Shown here in pieces: positions 14,978 through 24,269 of a DNA stretch of 33,542 nucleotides. Made by a program: the position numbers and the translations under genes. Each line of letters opens with the position of its first letter. Position 1 is the stretch's first letter. The DNA comes from Gammaproteobacteria bacterium. GTDB lineage: Bacteria; Pseudomonadota; Gammaproteobacteria; Pseudomonadales; Azotimanducaceae. Under the pieces are notes generated by a model. The model was not told where the DNA came from, made no database searches, and saw nothing but the letters and a program-made list of their open reading frames with translations. The stretch spans positions 7,785 through 41,326 of the forward strand of contig PBRP01000015.1 in NCBI GenBank assembly GCA_002726655.1, read 5' to 3'.

Positions 14978-15703
14978 TTAGAAATGCCCGACCAAATTGA
15001 CAAACACACCGTCTATATGAATATCCATATCGACGTCAATGTCGTTGGCATCACCATCAATTCCAAATCGACGATATCCGACTTCGATACCGAACTCAGG
15101 TAAAATGAAATTTTCTTTCTGCCAGCCCAATTTCACCGCATAGTCCGAGACTGAACTGCTACCTAAACCTATGCCATTAACGTCAGCGCCTACGTAGAGC
15201 CCGGAAAAGGGGAGACCTACCCGCGCAGAGGCATAAACGAGTGGTATGAGGACCGAAACATCCTCCCTGAAGCTGTCTATTTGTACCTCACCATCCAGCC
15301 AGCGACCGGTGATGCCTAAATCCAGGTCAAAGCCAATATCTATTAGCTCATAGTAGAGGGTGACGTCCGTATGGGTGAGGTCCACTGTGGTTGCAATGGT
15401 CTGGCTCAAAGTAAAAGAATTTCCGGCGAAGCTGAAATCGCTGGAAGCATTCCCAGTTCCCGAGTCTTTGATCCCGGTTCTGGAAACCTTGATATTGGGT
15501 ATCAGGGGAATAGGGTGTTCAAATCCCACATAAACATGAAGCCCATCATCAGCATCAACATTAAGTTCGTCATCAACGCTTTGGTCTGAGATGACATCCC
15601 CACCAAAGCTGCCATTCCAGTAACCAACACCGCCATATATACCTAGCATATCGGCTTTGGAGCTGAGTGAAACCAACGCCAGTAAAACTACGGCTAACCT
15701 CAT
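14978..15703 (-). CDS. Small beta-barrel outer membrane protein (TIGR04219-like)
   Basis: This is a 241 aa predicted outer-membrane protein with a signal peptide (MRLAVVLLALVSLSSKAD). The mature start LGIYGGVGYWNGSFGGD, alternating hydrophobic residues and the final VNLVGHF with terminal aromatic residue all indicate a porin-like barrel. The pattern recalls the small family TIGR04219, whose function is unknown. The frame is open to 15802, but ATG 15703 is preferred because TAGGAGATCTAAG directly precedes it and the signal peptide starts there. Acidic loops (VDADDG, DGDANDIDVDMDIH) might bind cations. It lies downstream of isocitrate dehydrogenase in the same direction, separated by 259 bp. 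Confidence 0.8.
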   Translation of the reverse strand: MRLAVVLLALVSLSSKADMLGIYGGVGYWNGSFGGDVISDQSVDDELNVDADDGLHVYVGFEHPIPLIPNIKVSRTGIKDSGTGNASSDFSFAGNSFTLSQTIATTVDLTHTDVTLYYELIDIGFDLDLGITGRWLDGEVQIDSFREDVSVLIPLVYASARVGLPFSGLYVGADVNGIGLGSSSVSDYAVKLGWQKENFILPEFGIEVGYRRFGIDGDANDIDVDMDIHIDGVFVNLVGHF

Positions 15704-15962
15704 CTTAGATCTCCTATTCGTACCCGATTTTGCATCATAGCAAAAAAAGCGATTCAAGCGGATAGCGGTTGTGCTCATCCGTTCAATCCTTCTGCAACCC
15801 ACTCGAACGCGTTTAAACTCCTGGCGTCGCGTGTTACGACCATAATTGTACAGAGTACGACGAAGGTGAGCAGAGCGCCCATGGGGTCAGGGTTAAGTGC
15901 TGTAGTAAACCTCAGCCCGGAGTCTTAAAAATCCCTCGATTCACAGGCTTACATTGCATCGA

Positions 15963-18191
15963 CTACATCGCGTCGATAATTGCATTCAAAGTGGCGCTGG
16001 GGCGCATTTCCTTGTCTGTCATATCATCATCGAGCAGGTAATATCCGCCCATTTCAGCAGGTCTTCCCTGCGCTGCCAGGAGTTCCTCGGCGATCTTCGC
16101 TTCATTACCCGCGAGGTCCTTCGCGATCCTGGCGAAACGGTCTTTCAATTCAGCATCCTTATCCTGGGTTGCCAGTGTCTGCGCCCAGTACAAGGAGAGG
16201 TAGAAGGTGCTCCCCCTGTTGTCAAGTTCGTTCACTTTCCTTGAAGGGAGTTTTGCATTTTCAAGGTACTTTGAGATTGCCTGATCGAGTGTCTCAGCAA
16301 GGAGCGCAGCCCTTTCGTTGTTGCTGATTGCTGCTACCTGTTCTAGAGATGGTACGAGCGCACAGTATTCTCCCAGGGAGTCCCATCGCAGGTGTCCTTC
16401 CTTCTCAAATTGCTGAACGTGTTTTGGTGCTGAGCCGCCAGCCCCGGTTTCAAAAAGTCCGCCACCAGCCATGAGGGGAACAATCGACAGCATTCTGGCG
16501 CTGGTACCGAGTTCCAGGATGGGAAAGAGGTCAGTCAGGTAATCCCTCAGTACGTTTCCGGTCACGGCTATGGTGTCTTCGCCTTTGCGTATCCTCACGA
16601 GAGAGAAGCTCATGGCATCGTCAGGTCTCATGATCCGGATATCGGTGTCGTTGGTATCGTGATCTTTGAGGTAGACCTTTACCTTCGCAAGGATCTGGGT
16701 ATCGTGGCCTCTGCGGTCATCAAGCCAGAAGATAGCGGGTGAACCACTGGCTTTAGCGCGAGTCACAGCCAGTTTTACCCAATCCCTGATGGGCGCATCT
16801 TTTGTCTGAGACATTCTGAAGATATCACCAGGCTCGACGGCCTGCTCAAGTAAAGTGTTGCCCGAGTCATCCACTACACAAATTTTGCCATCCGCAGGTG
16901 CTTCAAATGTTTTGTCGTGGGAGCCGTACTCTTCAGCCTTTTGCGCCATCAAGCCAACGTTAGCGACACTTCCCATTGTTGCAGGGTCAAATTGCCCGTT
17001 TGCCTTTGCGTCCTCAAGAATCACCTTGTAAATAGTGGCATAACAACGGTCCGGGACCATGGCGATACAATCCTGCAGCTCATCATCATTGTTCCACATG
17101 TGACCGCCGTCACGTACGACATTAGGCATAGACGCGTCAACGATAATATTATTGGGAACATGTAGGTTGGTGATTCCCTTCCTCGAATCGACCATGGCTA
17201 GAGCAGGGTTGGTTTCATAGACAGCAGCAATATCTGCTTCGATTTCCTGGCGCCTGTCGTCAGGTAATCTATCGAGTTTTTCGAGCACATCAGCAAGCCC
17301 ATTGTTGACGTTGGCGCCGATTTCACTGAGGGCTTCGGCGTGTTTATCCAGTGCATCCGCATAGTAGACAGAGACGCAATGGCCAAACATGATCGGGTCG
17401 GATACTTTCATCATGGTTGTTTTGAGGTGAAGAGAAAGCAGCACGTCGTCCTTTTTGGCGGCCTCAATCTGTTCGCTAAAGAAACTGCGTAATGCTGCTA
17501 CATTCATCACGGAAGCATCAATGACTTCATTTGCCTTTAGAGCCAAACCTTCCTTAAGTGTGTTGCTTGTTCCATCTGCAGCATGGAATTCAATTTTTAC
17601 GCTACAGGCGTCCTTAACCGTGGTGGAAACTTCACTTTCATAAAAATCCTTGCCCGTCATGTGAGTGACCTGTGATTTGGATCCGGACTCAGGCCATGGC
17701 TGCATCATCTTGTGCGGATTTTTCTGGGCAAACTGCTTGACCGATACTGCTGCTCTTCGGTCAGAGTTTCCCTCCCGGAGTACCGGGTTTACCGCGGAGC
17801 CAAGACATTTGGCGAACCGCTGTTGTAAAGCCATCTCCTCGTTATTCTTTGGTTCCTCAGGATAGTCGGGGATGTCGTACCCTTTCTCCTGGAGTTCCGT
17901 GATAGCCGCCTGCAATTGTGGAATTGATGCGCTGATATTCGGCAGCTTGACAATATTGGCCTGCGGGGACTGAGTAAGGTCTCCGAGCTGAGTGAGGTAA
18001 TCAGGGATCTTCTGGGCTTCTTCAAGGTTTTCAGGGAAATTCGCAATAATTCTTCCAGCCAGGGAAATATCCAACAATTCAATTTCGATACCAGTGTCCT
18101 TTGTAAAGCCCTGTACAACTGGCAGAAAGGCAAAAGTTGCCAATGCCGGAGCTTCATCGATCTTTGTCCATATGATCTTGGATGTCGTCAA
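15963..18191 (-). CDS. icd: Monomeric NADP-dependent isocitrate dehydrogenase
   Basis: This TCA-cycle enzyme converts isocitrate to 2-oxoglutarate, CO2 and NADPH. At 742 aa it is the monomeric type II form, unrelated in length to the ~415 aa dimeric enzyme. [53 protein letters not shown] and [10 protein letters not shown] match that family closely throughout. The start is a TTG at 18191; the conserved N-terminus ([16 protein letters not shown]) starts at about residue 4, leaving no better start, and GAGG lies about 12 bp upstream. It is likely transcribed alone, with 150 bp to the acyl-CoA dehydrogenase stop. Confidence 0.95.
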   Translation of the reverse strand: MTTSKIIWTKIDEAPALATFAFLPVVQGFTKDTGIEIELLDISLAGRIIANFPENLEEAQKIPDYLTQLGDLTQSPQANIVKLPNISASIPQLQAAITELQEKGYDIPDYPEEPKNNEEMALQQRFAKCLGSAVNPVLREGNSDRRAAVSVKQFAQKNPHKMMQPWPESGSKSQVTHMTGKDFYESEVSTTVKDACSVKIEFHAADGTSNTLKEGLALKANEVIDASVMNVAALRSFFSEQIEAAKKDDVLLSLHLKTTMMKVSDPIMFGHCVSVYYADALDKHAEALSEIGANVNNGLADVLEKLDRLPDDRRQEIEADIAAVYETNPALAMVDSRKGITNLHVPNNIIVDASMPNVVRDGGHMWNNDDELQDCIAMVPDRCYATIYKVILEDAKANGQFDPATMGSVANVGLMAQKAEEYGSHDKTFEAPADGKICVVDDSGNTLLEQAVEPGDIFRMSQTKDAPIRDWVKLAVTRAKASGSPAIFWLDDRRGHDTQILAKVKVYLKDHDTNDTDIRIMRPDDAMSFSLVRIRKGEDTIAVTGNVLRDYLTDLFPILELGTSARMLSIVPLMAGGGLFETGAGGSAPKHVQQFEKEGHLRWDSLGEYCALVPSLEQVAAISNNERAALLAETLDQAISKYLENAKLPSRKVNELDNRGSTFYLSLYWAQTLATQDKDAELKDRFARIAKDLAGNEAKIAEELLAAQGRPAEMGGYYLLDDDMTDKEMRPSATLNAIIDAM

Positions 18192-18308
18192 CTTTGATTT
18201 ACCTCGATAACTTAGTGTGTAGTTCGCCAGCCTGTCTCTGCTGGCTACCTAATATGTGGGGCCCGAAGGGTATACTTTTTCACCGCAGAAGTCAGCAACT
18301 TGCGTCAT

Positions 18309-18333
18309 GGGGACACTGATGCCTCAGTGCCCC
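18309..18333. terminator. Terminator-like hairpin after the acyl-CoA dehydrogenase gene
   Basis: GGGG-A-CACTGA (18309-18319) pairs with TCAGTGCCCC (18324-18333) around a TGCC loop, giving a 10 bp stem with one bulged A. It starts 9 bp past the stop of the minus-strand acyl-CoA dehydrogenase gene. No T-run follows on that strand, so it may stabilise the mRNA end rather than terminate on its own. Confidence 0.45.
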
Positions 18334-18341
18334 CTTGCTTC

Positions 18342-19541
18342 TCAGTCGGGTAGGCCGAGCACGCGTTTGGCGACTATGTTGTTCTGTACCTCGTTTGTAC
18401 CGCCGTAGATGGTAATGGAGCGGCTTGCAAGCCAGGTGCGTGTCGATTCCAACTCATCATCTGAGAACATCTCGCCTTCCCAGCCGTGTCCCTGGGTACC
18501 CATCAGCCTGATTTTGAGCTCTGCGCCCGTTCTGGCAAGGTTTGAGCCAAAAATCTTGAAGATTGATGTGGCCTCTCCCAGTGTTTTGCCGAAGCTGTTT
18601 TCTTCACCTACCCGTTTCTGGGTCAGCTTGAAGGAGTGGGAATTCATGTGGTGGCGAATGACCTCATCACGAAAATCGGTGTCGGCAATCAGACCCTGGT
18701 CATTTTCTCCCACATATTGTTTGGCGATACTATCCATTGGGCTAAGGTCGCCACGAATACCGCCGGTTTCGAGCCTGGGACTGCCTGCAAGTCCACCCTG
18801 GCCTGATCGTTCGTACTGTAACAGGCGTTTTCCCACTGACCAGCCCTGGTTGACCTTGCCGATGAGATCCGATTTTTGGGCAATGGCATTGTCAAAAAAG
18901 GTTTCGCAAAAGGGAGAACTGCCGGAGATCAATTGTACAGGTTTGGTGGTGATACCTGGCTGATCCATATCCAATAACATGAAGCTGATGCCCTCGTGCT
19001 TCGGCACATCCGGGTTGGTTCTGACCAGGGCAAACATCCAGTCTGCGTACTGGGCACCGGAAGTCCAGGTTTTCTGCCCATTGATGGAAAAGAAATCACC
19101 CTGATCTTCTGCACGCGTGCGCAAACTGGCAAGGTCAGAACCTGCTCCTGGTTCACTGTAGCCCTGGCACCAGGCAGCTTCACCGCGCACGATTTTGGGA
19201 AGATGGCGCTGCTTCTGATCATCTGTGCCAAACTCAAGGAGCGTCGGGCCAATCATGCGAATACCCATGCCAAGCAGAGGTGCCCTCGCATCAATGACCT
19301 GCATTTCTTCAAGGAGTATCACGGCCTCCTCCGTGCTCAAACCTCCACCACCATATTCGGTCGGCCAGGTCGGCGCGGTCCAGCCCTTTTCAGCCATGCG
19401 TTTGAGCCAGAGTTTTGTGTCCGGGTCTTCAAGGACTATTTTAGTGCTGCCGGTTGGGATCTGCCCATCGCCACGGGCACCGGGTGGGCAGTTTTCCGCC
19501 AGCCAATCTTTGACCTCTTGCCTGAATGTTTCATTGCTCAT
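18342..19541 (-). CDS. Acyl-CoA dehydrogenase
   Basis: This flavoprotein introduces a C2-C3 double bond in an acyl-CoA, passing electrons to ETF. The 399 aa protein has the usual order: an alpha-helical N-domain; the beta domain with QGYSEPGAGSDLAS and INGQKTWTSGAQYADWMF (FAD contact); and a C-terminal domain ending ITIYGGTNEVQNNIVAKRVLG, whose GGTNE binds FAD of the partner subunit. It belongs to the FadE-like ~400 aa class common in steroid and branched-chain catabolism, but the substrate cannot be named. The start MSNETFRQEV fits family N-termini; upstream sequence (GGCAGAAAAG) gives only a weak ribosome binding site. Confidence 0.9.
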   Translation of the reverse strand: MSNETFRQEVKDWLAENCPPGARGDGQIPTGSTKIVLEDPDTKLWLKRMAEKGWTAPTWPTEYGGGGLSTEEAVILLEEMQVIDARAPLLGMGIRMIGPTLLEFGTDDQKQRHLPKIVRGEAAWCQGYSEPGAGSDLASLRTRAEDQGDFFSINGQKTWTSGAQYADWMFALVRTNPDVPKHEGISFMLLDMDQPGITTKPVQLISGSSPFCETFFDNAIAQKSDLIGKVNQGWSVGKRLLQYERSGQGGLAGSPRLETGGIRGDLSPMDSIAKQYVGENDQGLIADTDFRDEVIRHHMNSHSFKLTQKRVGEENSFGKTLGEATSIFKIFGSNLARTGAELKIRLMGTQGHGWEGEMFSDDELESTRTWLASRSITIYGGTNEVQNNIVAKRVLGLPD

Positions 19542-19661
19542 CTTTTCTGCCTTTAACTACGGATTTCGAATACTTAGCCTGGAGCAGGGATGATACTTGA
19601 AGCGATCAAATGACACCATGCGGGCAAGCCGGTTCCGGTGGTGGCTGCCGCCAGGATTTTG

Positions 19662-19680
19662 CTCCGCTACGGAAGCGGAG
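19662..19680. other. Hairpin in the divergent gap between dehydrogenase and hydrolase genes
   Basis: CTCCGCT (19662-19668) pairs with AGCGGAG (19674-19680) around a 5 nt loop. It lies between divergent genes, so it may be a protein-binding dyad or chance. The rest of this ~250 bp gap shows no other clear feature apart from the repeat at 19752. Confidence 0.3.
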
Positions 19681-19751
19681 GGCGTAAACATTTCTTAAGT
19701 TCTCAGTCGAGTTCAGGTAAATGCAAACTGCTCCGCAATTCTGTCAAAATT

Positions 19752-19767
19752 GTTAAACTGTCCCCGA
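19752..19767 (-). repeat. Short dispersed repeat unit upstream of the secreted hydrolase gene
   Basis: GTTAAACTGTCCCCGA is the reverse complement of TCGGGGACAGTTTAAC and matches the 7695 unit in all but one base. It lies 21 bp before the likely TTG start of the hydrolase and is in the same orientation as the copy at the gene's 3' end. Confidence 0.6.
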
Positions 19768-19788
19768 TTACAACAACATGGACCAACT

Positions 19789-20994
19789 TTGAAGAATCGT
19801 TTTAGTCAAACCACCATCATTGCCATTCTTGTAGCCTCATGTCAGGTTCATCTTGTGCTTCCCGCTCTGGCTGAGGGTGCTGCACCTTTTTACGTTTGGC
19901 AGGAAGATGTACCTTCCCATCCTGGTCAACTCCTGCGACAGGAACCTTTGGAAGAAAAACTCGTACTTAACGCTGCTTCGAAAGGAGTGCGAATTTTATA
20001 CGCATCTCAGGGATGGAATGACCAGCCAGTTGCTGTCTCTGGTGATGTCCTGATCCCGAAGGGTGTTGCCCCTGAAGGTGGCTGGCCGGTTCTTGCCTGG
20101 TCCCACGGTACGGTGGGTGTAGCTGATGTCTGCGCACCATCTTATAGGGGCCGATCTGAGCGCGATATCAAATATCTCAATAAGTGGTTGGCGGAAGGTT
20201 ATGCCATTGTTTCCACGGATTACGAGGGACTTGGAACCCCGGGAGGTCATGCTTATCTGCATTGCCGGTCCGAGGCCAATGGCAATATTGATGCGGTACG
20301 AGCCGCTCAGCAATTAGAACTCAATCTTTCAAAGCGATGGTTGGTATTAGGGCAGTCCCAGGGTGGTCAGGGCGCTCTGTATACCGGGGCCTTTGTGGCA
20401 GCGAGCGCACCGGAACTTGATTTTCGTGGCACCCTGGCAACTGCGCCCGCGGTAAACTGGAAGGACAGGTTTTTTACTGGCAGGGCGGAAGATCCAAACC
20501 CCTTCATCGGTATGTCTTTGTATCTGGCACGCGGCTTTGAGGTTTATGAGCCAGCCTTCCAGTCGAGTAATACCTTTTCTGATGCGGCAATGGAGTTGCT
20601 GCCCTATGCAGACACACTCTGCGTTGGTGAACTTATTGGCATTGGTATGAAGGCCAAACTGACCCAGGGCCAAAGTCTTAAAGTTGTTCCATTTGGCAAG
20701 GCGCCCGGTACCGCCAGTGGCGCTGAAAAAATGGATGTACCTGTATCAGGCTGGTCAGCACCCGTTTATATCGGGCAGGGTAGCGCAGACCCTCTCGTTC
20801 GGTTTGAAGATGTCCGAAACTTCAGTGTCGATCTGTGTAATGAGGATGTCGCTGTAACCCTTGATGTCTATGAAGGCGCTAAACATAGCGGGCCTTTGAA
20901 CCAGGGATTTGATGCTTTCAGGCAGTGGGTGGCCGATCGGTTCGCAGGCAAACCGGCTGCTGATAGTTGCCAGGAAATTGGGGCCAATAGGTAA
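19789..20994 (+). CDS. Secreted alpha/beta hydrolase, secretory-lipase-like
   Basis: This 401 aa alpha/beta hydrolase has a signal peptide (IIAILVASCQVHLVLPALAEG), so it is exported. The nucleophile elbow is GQSQGG in WLVLGQSQGGQGAL, and AWSHGTVG forms the oxyanion region. A late Asp (GSADPLVR) and His (GAKHSG) complete a triad. The lid-like segment with extra Cys residues resembles fungal/actinobacterial secretory lipases (LIP family). The frame is open from TTG 19750, but the earlier residues derive from the repeat unit at 19752. TTG 19789, next to the signal peptide, is preferred, though no good ribosome binding site is seen. The 3' end overlaps another repeat unit, and the stop is 14 bp from the convergent TPR gene. 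Confidence 0.82.
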   Translation: MKNRFSQTTIIAILVASCQVHLVLPALAEGAAPFYVWQEDVPSHPGQLLRQEPLEEKLVLNAASKGVRILYASQGWNDQPVAVSGDVLIPKGVAPEGGWPVLAWSHGTVGVADVCAPSYRGRSERDIKYLNKWLAEGYAIVSTDYEGLGTPGGHAYLHCRSEANGNIDAVRAAQQLELNLSKRWLVLGQSQGGQGALYTGAFVAASAPELDFRGTLATAPAVNWKDRFFTGRAEDPNPFIGMSLYLARGFEVYEPAFQSSNTFSDAAMELLPYADTLCVGELIGIGMKAKLTQGQSLKVVPFGKAPGTASGAEKMDVPVSGWSAPVYIGQGSADPLVRFEDVRNFSVDLCNEDVAVTLDVYEGAKHSGPLNQGFDAFRQWVADRFAGKPAADSCQEIGANR

Positions 20995-21005
20995 ACTGCC
21001 CCCGG
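20988..21005 (-). repeat. Short dispersed repeat unit at the 3' end of the secreted hydrolase gene
   Basis: TAGGTAAACTGCCCCCGG matches the right arm at 7728-7744 (TAGGTAAACTACCCCGG) with one substitution and one extra C. It supplies the stop codon (TAA, 20992-20994) of the hydrolase. Together with 19752-19767 it flanks that gene as a direct repeat. Confidence 0.6.
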
Positions 21006-21008
21006 ATT

Positions 21009-23259
21009 TTAGATTGAAGAACTAATCAGGTTGTGGCGGTTGAGCTTCTCGTACACAGCTTCTTTCTGGCGGTTCAGTTCATCTTCAATTTTCTTAATGG
21101 CTCCTAGTATGCGCGGCTCGTCACGAAGCTCATCCATCAGCGGGTGATCCTTGTACCCATCTCCATAGTAGCCCAGCCAACCAGCCCGCGTGACAGCGAG
21201 GAATTCCTGGATGGCTTTTTCACTTTGACCGAGAACCTGGTAGCACAATACATCTGCTGCGCCCTTGCCACCAATGCCCATATGAGGCACGCCTGCATTG
21301 AAAGCCAGGATTTTCTTCGCGAGCAGTTTTGAACGTTCTGTCTGCCCAAGTTTGTAGATGGCTGTGAGGTAGGCAGTCCTTGAACCGTCCAGGTACCGGG
21401 CCCCGGCAACGTCTGGATCCACCAGCGCCATTTTAGGTAGCGCATTTTCGACGAGCCGGCGAATCACATCGTACTCACCATATTGCATCAGCCTGTTGAT
21501 CAGTATGAGGCCATAGGCTTCCTCATCAGTCTGAAGCAGATGCACCTTAGCCTCGGCAATTAGCTCAACCCTCGGGGCGTTCCATGTCGTTTCCAAGAGT
21601 TGCATATATTCATAGGCCTCACTTTCTACCGGCACCTGATTGATGAGATCCAGAACGGCATCAATATCGTTGTAGTTGAACAGGGTGGTAGATGCGATAT
21701 AGGCCTTCTGCCTATCCGTCGAAGGCAATTTGACTGCGATCTCAATTGCTTCCTCCAGCCTTACTGATGTCAGGTAGTGAATGCCAACGTTACCCTGGTA
21801 GGTGTGGTATTCAGGGTCGAGGTGGGCCAGGCGCTTCAAGTGGCTCTCAGCTTCTTCCAGCCGCCCATGTTGAGAAAGAGAAACGCCATAGTTTCCATTG
21901 GCAACCCGGTTCAGGGGATCCAGCCTTAACGCCGTCTCCAGAAGCTGAATTTCTTTTTCATCATTGTTGTGATCGCCGCTTTCCCTGAGAAGTGTGGAAT
22001 ACCAGATGTAGGCGTTGACGTTATTCTCATTCACCGCAATCGCCTTCAGGTATGCGGCCTCTGCCTTAACAAAGTGGCCAGGGTAAACATAACCCATGTG
22101 GTTGTGATAAAGCCCAAGTGTGGCGTAATAATCTGATGTTTCGAATCCGAGGGACTTTGCTTTATCCAGTTCGGCCTTCGCAATAGAGGATGCTTCATCG
22201 AGCGTTCCATAGTTGTTATTGTTGTAGGCAATCAGTCGTGCTGCTGCATGCTCTATCCTGGGAGTTGCATATTCTGGATCCAGACTGGAGGATAGCTGAT
22301 ACAAATCCATGGCATGCAGAACAGCATCGAACTGTCTTGAATAGAGTGCGTTCTTGGCGCGAAGATATACATCATAAGCCTCTGAATTATTTGTACGCCG
22401 GTCGGCAACCATTACACCGTCGGTTAACAACGCAATTTTCATCGCCATCACAACCTGGGAAGAGATCTCATCCTGGACGGCGAAGATGTCATCAATTTCA
22501 CGATCGAAGGTATCGGACCAAAGATGAAAACCATCTCCTGCACTTACAAGCTGTGCTGTTATTCGAACCTGGTTGCCGGACTTGCGAACGCTTCCCTCGA
22601 GTATATTGTCAACATTTAGCTCCTTACCAATTTCTGTGAGGTTCTTGTTTTTACCCTTGTAAAAGAAGCTGGAGGTCCGCCCGGCGACTCTGAGACCTTT
22701 GGTTTTTGCAAGGACATTGAGTAGTTCTTCAGATAACCCGTCAGAGAAATACTCGTTCTCTTTATCGCTGCTCATGTTCACGAAAGCTAACACAGCTACA
22801 GAGGGGCGCGTATCTTCATCGACTACTGAGGGAGCTACTCTTGTTTGAATCAAAGAGGTATTTCCCGCTATCCGATCAGTTTCAGTGGGTAAAGGATCCG
22901 GTATTTGGAAATACTGGTAGGCAAAGAAAGTCAGTGCGAGAGACAATAAGCCAATAATGACGAAGTCAATCTTGCGGCCGGTCCTGGAAGTGATTGATTC
23001 CTTGATGCTGACTTGTCGTGTGAAACGTAATCCTACCGGGGTGAATTCAAACATCCAGGCAAATGTAACTAAGGCGGGGAACAGGGCCACGAGGGCTATT
23101 ATTTATTACGAAACCAATAGCGTCATCGGACAACCCGATGGCCGGAAAAACAATATCGCAAATCTGAAGGATAACGAAACTGGCAACAGCAAAGGCTGTT
23201 GCTACTTTCAGGACATTACGTCTCTTTAGTTCCTCAAAGAACCCGGGGTTTACTGCCAT
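21009..23259 (-). pseudogene. TolB-domain/TPR signalling protein, split by a one-base frameshift
   Basis: The main frame (21009-23090) encodes a membrane segment (IDFVIIGLLSLALTFFAYQYF, ending near residue 70), then a TolB/FlgO-like domain (SVAVLAFVNMSSDKENEYFS, SSFFYKGKNKN, VRITAQLVSAGDGFHLWSD) and a long tetratricopeptide array. The family's N-terminus (FFEELKRRNVLKVATAFAVA and a first membrane helix) is in another frame at 23047-23259. Removing one base near 23098-23109 (ATTATTTATTAC) joins them, and the span becomes exactly 750 codons. Intact relatives are membrane proteins linked to CadC- or adenylate-cyclase-like regulators; this one has no DNA-binding domain. It may be a real lesion in an A/T-rich run or a sequencing slip. 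Confidence 0.82.
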
Positions 23260-23448
23260 AGATAGCAAATTCTTTGGTATTGTCAGCGTTTCACAAGTCT
23301 AACACGAAGAAATCGGGACACAAGAAGTCGGAATTCCCACTGCATCGACCTCACTTAAGGAATGCAACGGATATTTTGTACACTCTGCCCAGGATCTTGT
23401 TTCAATCCTGGACGCCTTCAATTACTACTATTTGAAAAGGAGCAAGTC

Positions 23449-24177
23449 ATGTCTGAGACGGTTGTTATCCTCGGCGCCGGAGCGCCGAATGGTGTTGGCG
23501 GTGCATTGGCGCGAAATTTTGCACAAAATGGTCTGCATGTAATTGTTTCAGGGCGGACGCAGGAAAAGGTGGACACCACTGCAAAAGAGATTGAGGCAGG
23601 CGGTGGTTCTGCAGAAGGTCAAGTGGCAGACGTTACGTCCGAAGCAGATCAGGATGCCTTGTTTACACGTGTTGAGGATCGACAGGAACCACTGGCAGCC
23701 GTGCTCTTTAATGCGGGCAGCAACCTGCCCGTTCCATTTGAAGACCTGACACCAGAACAGTTTGAAGAGTTCTGGCGCATTGGCTGCTACGGTGCATTTC
23801 TTACCGCTAAACGTGCCATGCCAATCCTCAAGCGGCAAGGAAAAGGGTCGATGCTGTTCACCGGAGCTTCCGCTTCACTGCGCGGCCGGCCAGGGTTCGG
23901 ACATTTTGCCGCCACTAAAGCTGCCTTGCGTAATCTCGTTCAGGCACTGGCGCGTGAATATGGACCACAGGGCATACATGTTGCACACGTGGTGATTGAT
24001 GGCATCATTAATGGTGATATTGTTCGCGGCCGCTATGGCGAATATCTTGAATCCCTGGGGGAAGATGGTTCCCTTGCACCAGATGCGATCGCGCAGGCAT
24101 TTTGGACGCTTCATAAACAGCATCGTTCCGCCTGGACCCATGAACTTGATCTGCGGCCATTTAGTGAAAAGTGGTAA
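23449..24177 (+). CDS. SDR-family oxidoreductase with Phe at the catalytic Tyr position
   Basis: This 242 aa Rossmann protein of the short-chain dehydrogenase family has the nucleotide-binding loop VVILGAGAPNGVGGALA and NAG-type motif LFNAGSN. The catalytic Ser is in MLFTGASAS. The expected YxxxK is FAATK in GHFAATKAALR, so the usual Tyr is replaced by Phe while Lys is kept. A subfamily of SDRs shares this F-A-x-x-K form, so activity is possible but by a changed mechanism. The frame is open from 23362, but ATG 23449 is preceded by AAAAGGAGCAAGTC and matches family starts. It precedes an acyl-CoA ligase by 92 bp in the same direction. Confidence 0.88.
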   Translation: MSETVVILGAGAPNGVGGALARNFAQNGLHVIVSGRTQEKVDTTAKEIEAGGGSAEGQVADVTSEADQDALFTRVEDRQEPLAAVLFNAGSNLPVPFEDLTPEQFEEFWRIGCYGAFLTAKRAMPILKRQGKGSMLFTGASASLRGRPGFGHFAATKAALRNLVQALAREYGPQGIHVAHVVIDGIINGDIVRGRYGEYLESLGEDGSLAPDAIAQAFWTLHKQHRSAWTHELDLRPFSEKW

Positions 24178-24269
24178 CGCAGGTGTATTCAACCGGACCA
24201 TTCTGCCAGCAGCAGGGTGAATCATTTAGCTTATACTTATGAATTATTGATGCGACGCTGAGGATCGAG

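Noticed and set aside
15878-15930. GGGGTCAGGGTTAAG and GTAAACC near 15882-15911 as another dispersed repeat copy
   Set aside because: Likeness to the 7695 and 6200 elements is limited to 6-9 bp pieces and cannot be told from chance.
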